DNA from: Epiperipatus broadwayi | Taxonomy: Eukaryota > Onychophora > Udeonychophora > Euonychophora > Peripatidae | Reading direction: 5' to 3' | DNA length: 64,000 nucleotides | Assembly (NCBI GenBank): GCA_028023455.1 | Contig: JAQFVV010006305.1 | Location: 237,001 to 301,000 of the forward strand | Shown here: positions 24,301 to 38,240 of the stretch, one piece after another | Position numbering within the stretch: the stretch's first letter is position 1 | Layout of the letters: every line of letters begins with the position of its first letter | Made by a program: the position numbers and the translations under genes | The notes under the pieces: generated by a model | What the model was told of the DNA's origin: nothing | Databases searched by the model: none | Seen by the model: only the letters and a program-made list of their open reading frames with translations

Positions 24301-25524
24301 AAAACTAATAAATATGGCAAGCCTGAAATAATAATCTTCTATAAATCAAAAATGTATTTTGAAAATTTTGAGAACAAAAACAGTTGAATCACTTATTTTA
24401 TTCTTTCTCTCAACCATGGAGATATTGTACCATTATTTTGGTACAATGTGTATTGGCATTATAAAATAAAAGAAGATTGTTAAAAGAAAATTACATTTAA
24501 AAATATAATATACTTTTAATATATAATTAGATGATTTTTATTTAATAAATAATAGGTATTTGTTTTATGGAACTACCCTGGTAAAAAAAAAAATGTACTT
24601 GCAAATTTTATTTTAGATAAAAAATAAAATCAGAATGCAATTAACTGTAATTTTAAAAAATGTCCAAGTGTGACATTTCTTCTTCTATAATAAAAAATGG
24701 CTGATTAAAACTGATTACCAAGATGAACTTGATAAATAAAAAAATGTGAAAATTATTGGTAGAAAAAAATTTAAGTTTGTGAGGAAGTTAAATCTGAACA
24801 AGATAAAAAGTGTAAATAGCATCTGCATGGTGGACTTGAACATTAGGGATATAAAAAGCGAGAGTAATCCCCAGATAGTATTAATTTTTCTGTTTTTATG
24901 CTCCTTCTTAAATAACATTTATTTTTTGCATTGCTGAATAAAAAAATGTTAGAGGATCTGGAAGAATGTATTCTCATTAAAAAGTTATAGGAAAATGTCT
25001 TGCTGTGTGTTAGCCATTGCCCACACATTTAATCTTAATCAAATGCATTCCTAAATGAATATAGTCACCAATGCTTTCTTTTTTGCCTGAAGTTGATAGA
25101 ATGTCTTGATCATGACACTGTGCTTTCTTAAGGACCATATCCCAGATAATCTAATAAAAATCCCTACTCCAACTATACCAAATAGATCTCGCAGAAAATC
25201 CATGGCTATGGTATACCTATATCTAATACTAATAAATATCCATCAAAAGTTCTTGTAAGATAAATAACAACTATATATATATATTAACTAAAATAGACAA
25301 ACTCTTACTACATGAACTAAGCTAATATTTAGTATTAAGAAGAATTTTAGAATCAAGTTAATATTCAAGATTAATATAGTTGTTATAACTTTTAGATATT
25401 AATGAGTTATTTTAACAATACTTTATATACTGTTATATGTATATGTATTATATCTATATTATATGCTAATGGTATAACCATATGGGTTTCACGACATAAA
25501 ATAACATAGTAGTATATATGTACA
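21367..25524. other. No gene supported; mixed non-coding DNA
   Basis: A patch of less AT-rich DNA at about 22000-22220 and the open frame at 22940-23137 could belong to an LTR or an old element, but I found no paired copy or motif. Frames at 21384-21641, 23606-23950 and 24715-25028 show no domain. A TATATATA run lies at about 22367. Confidence 0.35.
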
Positions 25525-27925
25525 AATGTATATAAAGTTGAAAGGAAAAGTAAAAGTAAACACTGTCAAATTTTTTTTGTAGATATTTTCTACATTTCAC
25601 TGGAATAACAACATTAAAGGATGAAATAATTTTGAATTTTAAAATAAAATTTTATTATGAAATAGACATTTAAAAGGTCTAAGTAATATTTTTATTGAAT
25701 TCTGATTTTGAAATTAAAACAAGCATGTTTTATGTTAAAATCGATCTAATAATTGTAGAAATCTTTTTTTAAGTAAAGCTTGTAGGTTACATTTCTGATA
25801 AAATGTATACTATCTATTTTAGAAATATTTTTAAGTTAAGCTTATAGATTACACATTGATAAAATTTCAGAGATGCTTTTAAAAGATTTAAAATGGAATG
25901 ATAAAGATATAAATAACATTCTTGAGCTAATGATTTTTTTCCCACAACCCTAGCTATAAAAAGGGCTGATAAAAAGATTAGAGTAGTTAGTTGGTTTTCA
26001 GAGTTATAGAGAAATACCATGAAGAGATAACTGAATGAGGACAAGTCCAGCAACTGCTCCATAGGTCATGATGGTGGCACTTGAATTCATATGAAGGAAA
26101 AGGGCCATCTTCTAGTGTTTCATAGCCCTAATATGGACAAAATAGCTAACTTGCCTGAAGTCTATCCAGTCTTAGACTAAATAGAGATGATTGAATGGAA
26201 TCAGTTACCTGAATTATATCTTTCCCAGTGATGACTATAAGCCAGTCTAACCAAGACAAGCCCACGAAGAGAGTCCATCAATTTTCTGAAGAATTGGTAT
26301 ACATATGCCACTTTGTATATATGCAAAGAACCACAAATAAGCATATCACATATATATATATAAAGTGCAGCTGGTAGTTATTTTAAATGTCTTTTAAAAT
26401 GACATTTTAAAAGTGACATATATAGAATGGTATTATTTTAAATCATTTATTTAAAGAAATCCATCTCCAAAAGGATTTTTATCAATTGGAAAACAAGGAG
26501 ATTTGATGGAGTATTTTTTTTAAAGATGTTTATTATTAATTAAGAGTAACCTGTTAAAAAAACTTTTACGAACTGTTGGAATTGATATTATTGTTATGAA
26601 AGAATTTAATAACTGATTCATATTATTTTTATACATACATACATGTGTGAATTTTATGTATATTCAACAAGGAATTGATTCTGAAAATACATTTTTAATA
26701 ATTTTATTGTTATGATAAAACATCATGGTATAAACATTAGTGTGCATATATATTTCTATGCACACACACATATATGTTCATTCTATCATTAATTCTGTAT
26801 TATATAAGAAATAAATTTCATTTATGGGTTATGATGATTCAAAGATGTTCATAAATTATTATATCATACATTCATGCAATGGGATATATGTATTTTATGT
26901 AAATCAGTATAAGGTATTTGTATCATTAAAATGTGATAACTAAAAATTTCAGTCATTTATTGTATTTTATATGACAATTGAAATATATTTATCAATTGTA
27001 TTGCATGTCTGTGTACAAATACCAATGCATATCAAATAGACAATTCAAATATGTCCAGAAATTATACTGCATGTCTATGGGCAGATATATATTGGTGCTT
27101 TATATTAGAACATATATGTAAATCACAATGTAATAACTTGAATTTTGTATATTAATCAAAATCAAAAGTCTTATATGTATATAGTCAAATACTGCAGACA
27201 TTAATTTCATTTTTTTATATTGTTATTAATAAACTTATATTCTATTGTTAAAATTATTCCAATGAACTTAATTCTAAATGGTTTTTATATTATTATATAT
27301 CATCTCTTGATCACAGTAACAGTTATAGGGCTTGTGTTCTCTGATCTAGATTTGTGCATAATGGTCTATTATATGAAAGGGGTATGTATTAGTGTATAGG
27401 CATCCAGTTAATATACATCCTGTATTGATGTAAAAAGAATATTCTTTAAAATCCATGCATTACATTTTATTTAGTTTAGTCTCTATTAGACATCAGGTTT
27501 ATAGTTGGCCAACACATTAATGGTACTAAGTAGCCAGAGCATTGATGATGATTAGCATGTTTTAAAATTCCAGCATTATTGTTTTTATTATATATATTCT
27601 GATGGATTAGCACTTAAGTTTGTGCATCCAAATTGATGTTTCAATGATTGCCCCAAGCTGGAAAAGGCAAAATAGTTAGCGTGGTTTATAGTAGACCCAT
27701 TTCAAATCCAGTCATCAGATTGACTGTTGATTTATTTTGATTGTTGATCATTCATGATGATTAAGGAGTTATATTTATTTATAATGCTGGTGAACTTATA
27801 TTTAATTATATTAATATAGTCAGCTGTGTTGATCTCTCATGCTCACTATTGTATATTTTATATTAAATATGGATAGTCAATTTTATATTTATTTTGAACT
27901 GGGGTTGATGATGATTTGCCCTCAC
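25525..27925 (+). repeat. Large inverted repeat A, left arm
   Basis: About 2.4 kb whose reverse complement recurs, diverged, at 32385-34650. Matching landmarks, left to right here against right to left there, include TATAAAGTTGAAAGG, TGTAGATATTTTCTA, ATTCTGATTTTGAAATTAAA, AGAGTAACCTG, the phrase TAAGCCAGTCTA, and TTGATCTCTCATG. No protein is encoded. The outer edge is near 25525. Confidence 0.7.
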
Positions 27926-30335
27926 CCCAGGTAACCCCTGCCTGATTCTGTACCAATATAATGGTTTAATAATATTCAATAAGAGTAGTAATAATAAATA
28001 ATTTTGTATTTATAATCTGTATTTACTTGTTTATTAAATCTATGTATTAATTTAAAGTCAGCAATCTTCCATTTAGATTCTCATTTATAAATGCCAATAC
28101 ATTTTATTAATTAATAAGTCTCTGTAAATCCAAGCTTATGCAAAAAAAAAATGGGACAGTTCAGTCTCCATTAATTGAATACATGGCAGGTGCTTTACGA
28201 ACACTATCCATTAAGCACTGTTGCCAGAAATAAATGAAACAAAAACTGCTGCTAGTCATAGTTCGATCCAACATTATATATGTCACATGCTTAGGGGTAT
28301 ATTAACTAGGAAATATAATCGAGTTTTTCTAACACTTATTTCTTCTTGAATTAAGAAAAGGAAGCATGATTTGGTTAATCATATATACTTATAAATAGAG
28401 TACATAAAAGTGTATAAAATCCCAAGATTATCTGAAGATGGTACAATATATAATACCATCTTTCAGGTGATCACACTTAAAACAAAAGTTTTAACAAAGT
28501 CTCTGATTTAAAATCCCTTTTTTGTTAAGTTTAACATTTTACTTCATTTGTTTGTTTTTACAAAATGCCAGACAGATCTCTAGAAAAAGAATTGAGTACA
28601 TAATGTGATTGATGAACTTTATTTTAAATATGTATAGTGAAAAAATATTGTTAAGTATGTTTCATTTCTTTTTTCTCCCAACTTAAGAAGAAAAATACAT
28701 ACATGGGAAGACAAAATATTCCAATAACTATTAAGCTAATAAAGATTATTCTATTTCAATAATATACAATGAATAGAATAAGATATATATGTATGCATAT
28801 AACAATAAGCACACACTAGGTATGTTATAATATAAAAATACTACTTCATTTGTTAATAATAAATTCATTAAATTTTAGGCCAATATTATTTAATTTAACA
28901 AGATATACTTAGCATACATTTTATAAATAATTAATGAAGCTATTCATAATAATTAATAAGCTAATCGCTTTCAGGAATTCTATGTTCCAATATTCATAGC
29001 TTTTTACACTAGCAGTTAGTGAATGCTACAGTAATATATGCAAATTTATTCAATAATGTTTAAACAGCCCACTTTTTAGAGATAGTAAACAGGTGTCTCT
29101 TTGGCTGATTGCTTTGGGATCATCTGCAATACAACAAGATTCTTTCACTTTGTGTTTTGCGTCATTGCGCTCTGTGCACACTATCTCAGCTGAAGCTGGT
29201 TGGAAGATGTGCCCCTTTCATGCTCTACAAATATTGAGCTGCCTTCGGCCTTAGTTCACATTCTGTGGTATATGTATTGGTTTTATTATACTCTGGTAGC
29301 AATATTTGCTTTAGTTTTGCCATAGTATGTTTCTTGGCACCCTAGTTGGGGGCACATTTCAATTCTAAAATAACACTGCAATAAAATTATTTTAACAATC
29401 AAATTAATTATACAAAATACAAATCATCAGTTATTAAAAAAACATATTTGGAAATTTAATTTTATTGTCTAACTCTAAAACAAATTTTTTATGAATGACA
29501 TAATAAAATTCTTAGATTTTCTATTCTCTGGAGACTTTTATCCTGTCCAAAAGTTTCATTGAGCAGTTATTTTTGTATGTTGAGCTCCACCCCCCACCCC
29601 CACCCCATTATTTGCTAATGTGGCCAGTTTATTAAACAGTTATTTAAACAAATCAATACTGTAGAAAATAATCAACAGAAATTTTTTTTCTTTAGGACAA
29701 AAAACAGATTTTCATTAATTTGCAAAGTTGTTTCAAATATTGTGTCTTTATAATTTTTTTTGCATGCTATCCAATTTCTTCTATCAATCCTTCATTCATA
29801 AGTAGATTTCATATATGAATATATATATGACTGGCAGTAATTTTTTTATTGATGCTCCATGTATATAAAGTAGCACATATATAAAATATAGACTCAAGGC
29901 TAGTGATTGATTTTGTTGTATATTGCTGGCATGACATATCCTACGATTATTACAGTAATGCTTTTATTATTTCCAAACTTCTAGCACACACATATGGTCT
30001 ACAAAATATACCAGAGAAAGCATCCCTGCTTCTCTAGAAGTTCAAACTTGCCAATATAGAAACTAGGAATTATGCTTTGAAGTTGTCTTCTACATAGTCT
30101 ACAGCTAAAAATCAATAATAATTTTTTAAATGTTATTTTATTAAAGGTTATTTTAATTACTCTATTATATATATATGAAAAAATTCTAAGCATGTATTCA
30201 AATAGAATCTTTTTTTATAATTTGTTTTTAATTACTTAAACAAAAGAATAAAAATAAAGCAAAAGCCATTACAAACCAAAGAATAAACATTACATGACTA
30301 CCTCCTCTTATGCTTGTGTATAACTGCTGTTAAAA
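27926..30335. other. Interval between inverted arms, no gene supported
   Basis: AT-rich DNA with one less AT-rich patch at about 29090-29360 that I could not identify on either strand. A C-run (CCCCCCACCCCCACCCC) lies at about 29590. Confidence 0.4.
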
Positions 30336-30518
30336 CAGGCAGTGCTCTCAGATCCAAGGCTCCTCACTGATGAAGGCCATAGGCCAGAAACTAGTCTGGG
30401 GATATTGGATGAGTAGGCACTAGATGGGGATTTTATGCACATGCCTTCTGGCATCCATTGATTACTCTAGCTTGCTGTGTGTGGCAATATATATATAGTG
30501 AGTTTTTCCTGTTTAAAC
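30336..30518 (+). mobile_element. Solo partial retrozyme copy
   Basis: Matches the ribozyme-side half of the 458-bp unit in plus orientation, from CAGTGCTCTCAG through the CTTCTGGCATCCATTGATTAC phrase to a CCTGTTTAAAC end, with clear divergence and an inserted TATATATATA. It shows the family is dispersed, not a single local satellite. Near-complementary GTTAAAACAGG and CCTGTTTAAAC lie at its two ends. Confidence 0.8.
30345..30413 (+). ncRNA. Hammerhead ribozyme in solo retrozyme copy
   Basis: CTGATGA at 30366-30372, GAAAC, ACTAGT palindrome and GTC ending at 30396 are all intact. Stem II differs from the array (AGGCC ATA GGCCA): the outermost pair is lost to an A-A mismatch, but the loop-side change creates a new C-G pair, so a four-pair helix remains. 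Stem I strands TCCTCA and TGGGGA and the ATCCA/TGGAT helix are kept. Confidence 0.8.
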
Positions 30519-32384
30519 CAAAGAATCCCATGTAAGTTTGATCACTCTAGAAATTTTATCAGAATTATTTATTCAATCTAAAATATAAATTGTTATTAAA
30601 GAATTTTATGAATTATTAGAATCTATTATTGTATAAGTTTGTTATTTATTTCTTAATCTCTGATAAAATAATTGATTTACACAGTATATTATATACTTTT
30701 ATGAGTCTTTTATATTACTCAAGTTAGCTCTGAACAAGAATATTCTCCTGAGGATCTTAGCAATGATTGGTGCTTAAAGTATGTCTTATTAATAGTCATA
30801 GATATTTTCTCTAAAACAATCATCTATTACATATATTTTTTCACTCACTTATAGAAATCTAGCTTTATAGTAGTTCACCTCACTTTTTACTATTATTCTA
30901 TTTAAATTTGTATTATTTGCACTTTATATGATGATCAGCACTATTAAGCATCATAATTTTATCACTACTTAGCTATGTGGTTTGTCATATATAATGAGGG
31001 CCAACTACAAAGAATGAATAAATGATCCCTGTCACCCTCATCTCTTATAAGATTACCATTTCCATAAAATTCTATAACTATATGTAATTCTCATTTTAAA
31101 CAAATTAATATTTTGAAATCTCATATTACAATTTATAGAAATGTTAGCAATTTCTGTTGAATATTTGAAAACTACTTTCATTTTTGTACCAAAGTTATCC
31201 AATCATGCAAATATAAGATGGTATATATATTCTAGAAGTTTTGCTGAATCACATTTTTATTCAGCATTTGAGATCTAGAAAAACTGATTTATCTAAGTTA
31301 AATATTGATTTCCCCAGATATAAAAATATTTTGATTTATCATAATGTTAACTAGTTTATCTCCCAATTTTGAGTGTGATGTTTCTTTATATAATGCTAAT
31401 TCTATATAAGAATTGTTTTTAAATAATTGTGTTAATAAACTTTATAAAAATATTTTGTATATAGGAATAACAAAAAAATAAATTGAAACTGGATTAAAAT
31501 AGCTTTTAATAGATATAAAAATTATAATATATATCTATGAATGAAAGAATCTAAGCATTTAAATTTTGAAATAAAGATGTTGGAAAATATGAGGTCTTGT
31601 AAAGAAAGATTAGTTAAAGAAAGTTTATATATAAAAATGAGAAAACCAGTTATGAATAGAAAGTGTAAAATCTGGTGTAATTATAGAGGTATAATTATAT
31701 TAAATGAAGAGTATTTTATCTAAAAATAAAATCATATGAAAGTAAGCAAGAAGTAAGTTTTTTTTAAAAAAACAACATAATTTATGTGATATTTTTTTAT
31801 TATATTGTTTTGGAAATACATTGTAGATACTTTGTAAACATATATATATATTCAGTAATTATATAATATGGTTGAAACATTGGAGGAAAATTGAAAGAAA
31901 AAAATGTTCATAAAATTAAAAAATGAAGATTTAAAAAGCGTTTAATGATTTTTTTGGAATATATTATTTTATTTTCATCACATGGAACTTTGTAAATGAT
32001 GAATTTAAGAAGATATGTCCATAAGGAAAGCTGATTTAAAAGAAAATAGAGATAAGTTATGATGAAGGGGGAGAGAATATACATGATATAATAAAAATAT
32101 AGATATAATAGTAAAAAAAACAGAAAAAAAAAGAATATTGTAATATTGTTATAAACAAAGGATATTTTAAATATATATATATATTACAATCGTTTTAAAT
32201 AGATATATTAAAGAAAACATTTAATGATTTAAAGATATGGTTTTGTGATGTAAATGAACTACTGCTAAAATTGCTATCAAGATTTAAGCAAATTAAAGAA
32301 GATTTCTGGGATTGAAATTAAAATGTTTGGGATTTTGAGATTAAGAAAAAAATTTCTTTTTTTTTTTAGATATGTAAAATGTAT
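30519..32384. other. No gene supported
   Basis: Very AT-rich interval up to the right arm of repeat A. The 60-codon frame at 31541-31723 is Lys- and Ile-rich noise. Nothing else is seen. Confidence 0.4.
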
Positions 32385-34650
32385 TCATCATCGATCCCAA
32401 TTACTACAAATTTTAAATATAAAATTATAATGAATATAATGCACATGAGAGATCACTAAAGAATTAACTACAAATATGTTAAGTTTATCAGGATTATACA
32501 AAAGCAATAATCATTCATCATGAATGATCAACAATAAAAATAACTCAACAGTTAATCTTGTGACTGGATTTGAACTGGCTCTATTATAGACCAGGCTAAT
32601 TATTTAGCCCTTGCTTGAGGCAAATTATTTAAACAAAAATTTGGATACACAAACTTAAGTGCTAATCAACAAGAATATAACAAAAAAAATAATACTAGGA
32701 TACTAAAACATGCTGATTGTCATCAATGCTCTGGTCACTTAATATCATTAATGTACTGGTCAATGATAAACTTAATTTTTAAATAAATAATTAATATGAA
32801 ATGTAGTGCATGAACTTTAAAGGATATCCCCTTTGCACGATCCATCATCATCATCTAGATGTCCATAACATTAAGCATAAACCCCTTTTATATAACAGAC
32901 CATTATGTATTAATCCAGCTCAGAAAGCAAGAGCTCAAAATTGTTGCTGTGATCAAGAGATATAAACCTAACATATTATGTTTTAAATCTATTCTAGGAT
33001 TAATTAAATTCACTGGAATAACTTTAACAATGAAATATAAATTAATTAATTAAAAACAATAAAATGAAATTAAGATCTGCTGAGTATGCCATAAATATAA
33101 ATTTGGTATTCTGATTTTGATTAATACAAAAAGCTATCACATTGTGATTTACAAATACCTCATAATAGGTTTACATACAATGTACCTGTATTAAAAAATA
33201 TATATATCAGAATTGTGATAAACTAATAATAAAATTCAATAATTCATAAAGTATGATTAATTTCAACATGTGTCTACATAATACTCATCTACTTAAGCAC
33301 AGACGTGCTGTATAAACAAAAAATAATGTTTGAATCAATTCATTCTTAATGATACATAATAATTCAATGTCAAAAACATATATACATAACCAATGCACAT
33401 ACATGTGTGTATAAAAACTATGAATCAAAATTAATAATTCATTATTTTTAATGATAAAAAAAGTTTTTCTTTTACTGTTTTAAAAATATATATATATATA
33501 TTACTTTTTTGAAAATCCAGAAAAGTTTTTTTTTTCCAGGTTACTCCTAATTAATTGTAAATGTCTTTAAAAATACTCCAGCAAGTTCTTTTGTTCCTTA
33601 ATCTAGAAAGATTTTTAGTTTTTTTTTTCAAAATAGAATTGTCTATGAATCAATCCTTTGTTTTTAGATTTATAATTCAAGCAAAAATTATTTACTTGTT
33701 TTACTTTTAAATGAGAGATGTTAACTTTCATTTTCACTAAAGAAAGAGTCTGAATTTTACTTTTAATAAATAAAACTGGAACCGATCATTTATTATTTTC
33801 TTTCATTATTCTAGTTTTAGTTTAATTTAATGAAAAATTATTTACCTTCAAAGCCAGACGATATCTGTAAATATTTCATATACATGATGCAATATCTTTG
33901 TTTGTGCTTCTTTCATGTTGATAAAACTGCATATATAGCATGATAATCTCTTGGTAAGCTGGTCCCTTCTAACACTATAGACTGGCTTACTGTCATCATC
34001 AGGAATGTATAATCCAGTAACTGTTAGCCTGAGGTGAGCTCCCATCAGTCTCTATGCTATCTAATACATACATATATACAGGCTATAAATAACAATTGAG
34101 ATTTGCTTCCATATGAATCCAAACTACCATTGTGAACTAGCAGTGGCTGGATACACTGTCTCTTTCCTTGAGTTATAACATCATAGCCATCATGCTTGTC
34201 ATAATCTGTAAAAACTAAAAAAACTCCTGTAATATTTTTTTCAACCATTTTATAGTCAGGGTGGGGAAAAAGTACAATAATTAAAAGCAAGTTTTCTTTA
34301 TCTTGATTGAATAAAGTTAATAACTCTTTTTACCTTAATCCTTTAAAAAAACTTTGTAGAATTTCTATCAAAATGTTATACGAGCTTGAATTTTTTAAAA
34401 AAAATTTAATCAAAATAAATAATGGAATTTTATAATTACCAGTATATCTACTGTAACATAAAACATGTTTGTTTTAATTTCAAAATCAGAATTAATAAAA
34501 TATTAATTAGACTTTTTTAAATGTTTAATTTGTAATAATTTTTTTTTAAATTCAAAACTATTTAATCCTTAACTGCTATTCCAGTGTAATATAGAAAATA
34601 TCTACAAAAAATGTTCGGTATTTATTTCTATTTTTCCTTTCAACTTTATA
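32385..34650 (-). repeat. Large inverted repeat A, right arm
   Basis: Reverse-complement partner of 25525-27925. Its minus-strand frames at 33848-34045 and 34057-34290 have no counterpart kept open in the partner, so they are not called coding. The arm runs almost directly into repeat B, suggesting both belong to one element of about 4.8 kb. Confidence 0.7.
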
Positions 34651-34734
34651 TATATTGTAACTAACTCTATATGGATAATAAGAATATATACATAAAAAAT
34701 AATCTTGAAATAAAAGTTTTATTTGCTTAAAACT

Positions 34735-37200
34735 AGCTAGGCTAGCATGAATTGGTAAATCTAAGGAAGATCAATAAGTGTCCCTGAAGATAATAATTTT
34801 TAATATCAACATCAGTTAAACTAGTTTTAAAATCCATAAGCAAAATATTATTAGATAAATTTAATATTTGCAAAACCAATAAATAGTTAATAATCAGGTC
34901 TATAAAATAAATATGAAATTCAAATTATGAATTAGATGATAAATGAATTATGGTATAGATGACTAAATGGATGATGAAAACAAATAATAATTAAATAATG
35001 AAAATGAATGAACTTAAAAGTGTTGAGAACAGAAAGAACATGTGTTAAGGTGATGAATATAAGATGATGATAGGATTGGAGCCAACAAAGGATGAATCAA
35101 TTATGATAATGAATTAAGGTAAAATGAGGATGAAGAAATAAAAGAAAGATCCAGATGAAATATGAGAACAATGTTGATGATGAAGAATGAGATCCTGAAT
35201 CATAAAACTAATATTGTGTTAAATGACAGTAAGATAAAATAAAACAAAATATTTCCAAGCTTAACCAAACCAGAATATTTAACCATGAAATTAAGATAAG
35301 CTATAAATTTTAAAAACTGGAGAAGAAATTTACATCTCAAAGTTATATTGAATCAATAAAACTGTGAAGACAAACATAACTCATATCAAAGCATAATAAA
35401 TAACTTTAAACAAAATTCCATAAACTCAAAATTACAATTGCCACCTAATAATTTATTTTCTCATGGTTCAAATAACTTGAATATTACTATTTTAAAAGAT
35501 ATACTTAGGTCAGGGAGAGAGAGTTTGCCACTACCCAAATATAGCCAACAAAGACAGCTCATAAAACAAAATACAATGAATAAAGAATAGTTGGCAATCC
35601 TAATACTAACAGTAATATGAACTTTAAGTTTTATTAAGTACAAATAAATTCTTAATAAAGCAGCACAATAACTCACAAACTCTCTTTTATTAAATAACTA
35701 TGGGCAATATTATCAAGATCAGTGAATGATGTATCTAATGATTAAAATAAACAAGTAATTCCAAAACCAATAGATCATTAAAATATTATTTCAAATAAGA
35801 CATGGGCTTAAGATCAACAGTGTTCTGATCAATAAACCATAAATTCTAAATGTACTTTAAATGTAAGAGCTTACCAAAATCATTGTGATATGTAAGATAT
35901 GTTGATAACAATAACAATAATATGGATGATGATTAGCAATAAGGCCACAGATAACCAAATATATTTTCAAAACAACAAGATTTATTTACAGTATTTACAA
36001 CTTTCTAAAATAATAATAAATAATTGAAAACATACATATTTCCGAAACAATATAAAACAAGGTATACTCATTTGGTTACAGGTAATTCCCTTTAGATTTA
36101 TTAACAGTTTTGATTCACTGATATGTCTAGTAACTGTCATTCATAATACCCATCTATAGTATGCTACTGAGAGCATTAAAGTATAACTAAACTTTACTAA
36201 TAAGTAATATGACAATGATAATTATCATATGAATCACAAATGACAATTATTATTTAGCATTCAGCAATCAATTATATGAATATGGGAACAGATACCAGAA
36301 GTCAAATATATATAGAATACTAAACTTTGCCCATGTCCATCAAATAATCATCTTAACTATTGAAATGTCTTACAGATCCATCAGTGAATTACTGCTTGAT
36401 GGAAATAAAATATGGATATGTGTATCTTTTATTATGCTATACACAAGATAAGTTATAAAATTACTAATAAATTGTGTTGGTTTGCTTTTAAACTGTTACA
36501 AGGTATCACGGTAAAATACATACACTATTTTATTTATCTAAACACTATAGATAAACAAGTATCCTTGAAGTTAACTCTAACTTATCACTACCATACAATT
36601 TTAAAACATCAAGAACTTCACCATACATAGTGGAAAATAACTAGACATCATCATGAGGGATCAAACAATAAAGGGCTCTTCAAAACAACATTATATAATT
36701 GTATAATATGGCAGATTCCAATATCTTTTTCCTAGGTACAAAATGTGTGAACATCATCTCAACACAAGGAATGTAATGCATACCATGAAAATAACCCTCT
36801 GTATGGATTAAACTATACCAGCTAAGCATAAAATAATTATAAGCTTCAACAATATAATCCTCTCATGGAATAAGCAATGGGAGAGTATACTCCATCTATC
36901 AATGCATAATATTGATGATACAATATTTAATAAAATGATATGTTTCTCACACTTATCAAATAGAAAGTAGCACAAATCCTCATCAAAACAATGGCAAGAT
37001 AAAATAATTCTTACATTAAAAGCTAAAAAGATAAATGTCCTACCTCAAATGATGCATGTGTTGAATAGTGTATGAAACTAACAAAGATAATGTAAGTCAA
37101 ACAACTATAAAATATTTTTAAAATCATAATAAACAGTCCATGAAAAATAGCAGAAATTCTATAGACTAAAGTGGACATACTAAATTACAGGCAAAATATA
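34735..37200 (+). repeat. Large repeat B, copy 1
   Basis: About 2.5 kb matched in reverse complement by 61350-63935. Shared landmarks in order include a GCTAGCATGAA / CTCGCATGAA edge, a GATGA-rich block at 34920-35180, AATTAAGGTAAAATGAGGATGAAG, CATCAGTGAATTAC, TTGGTTTGC...TTTAAACTG, and CAACAATATAATCCTCTCAT. It lacks coding potential. The GATGA-rich block is imperfect simple sequence, not a clean microsatellite. Confidence 0.6.
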
Positions 37201-38240
37201 GTAAAGGTATAAAATGAATGTATACCTGTGTATAAGAAAAATTCCATATAATAAAATAATTATGTCATCATAAGTAAATACTATTATGCTTCTGACAAAT
37301 TATTCTGTCTATTTACCCATAGATAGAATGTTAATAGACAATTCCCATAAATGTAATAGATGTGTATCGCTATCTAAGCAAGCCTAATTTAATATTATCT
37401 TTAAGCTAACCAGTACATATATATATATAATTTTACCTTAGTCTGTCTTCAAAATCATTACATATTTATACCATAAATATAAAAATAATAATTTATATAT
37501 GTAAATAGCATATCCAAAACATTGTATAGTCAAAATAAGTCATAGATCACATGACCCTATCTCTTAAGCTTGTAAGTTATAAACAATGAGGATTGCCAAT
37601 TCCTCTACAAGCTTTATGATAAATGCTTAGCCAGAGCCAGCACTTAAAATATCTCTGTCAGGAACCTCTCCCAAACCCATGACCATGGTTTCATGCTTTG
37701 GCACTCCTCAGAGAGGTGAAGGGGTAGGTTCATACACTAGATCTAAAAATACCAACCCAAAGCCAAGCACTTATCTAAAAGTTATCTATTGAGTGGAAAA
37801 TCTGAAATTTTCAGACATCTACATGTCTTCAAACCCAGCTATCCAACTCAAATGGCTATATGTTGATTAGATTAAAATTGGATAGAAGAGAATGGATTTG
37901 TAGAATAGTTTGCTACTGAAAATGAAGAAGTATAAAAGAGAGGAGTAAAAATATTTGGAAATGTTTGCTTAGGGATATAAATGATTTTAGAATTTATTAT
38001 GAAATATTGCTTAATAATATTACAATATTTAAAAAAAATGATGAAGTGAAGATGCTATTACTAATAAGAATATATGAGAAAAATAGAATATAAATCAGAA
38101 ATCTAAATAAACTATATGATTAAAAGTCTACCTAGTTAAGGCATAATCTAAAGTATTCTTTTCATTGTGAGTTGATAAATAAAAAGGAATTTGTAAAAAA
38201 ATAAGAATTAAAATATTGAGTGAAAAAAGACATAGTAGTG
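37201..38240. other. No gene supported
   Basis: Includes a less AT-rich patch at about 37540-37800 of unknown origin. No motif on either strand. Confidence 0.4.

Noticed and set aside
26228-26255. Plus-strand GTGATGACTATAAGCCAGTC as a hammerhead
   Set aside because: First box is GTGATGA, GAAAC is absent and no stem I forms.
33966-34012. Minus-strand CTGATGATGACAG then TAAGCCAGTC, resembling the retrozyme hammerhead
   Set aside because: The second core box GAAAC is missing and stem I strands do not pair. Its diverged partner in the other arm of repeat A (26228-26255) also lacks the box, so I treat it as chance similarity or a dead relative.
33848-34290. Two minus-strand frames in repeat A as coding sequence
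   Set aside because: The inverted partner at 25.8-26.3 kb does not keep these frames open, so there is no sign of coding constraint.
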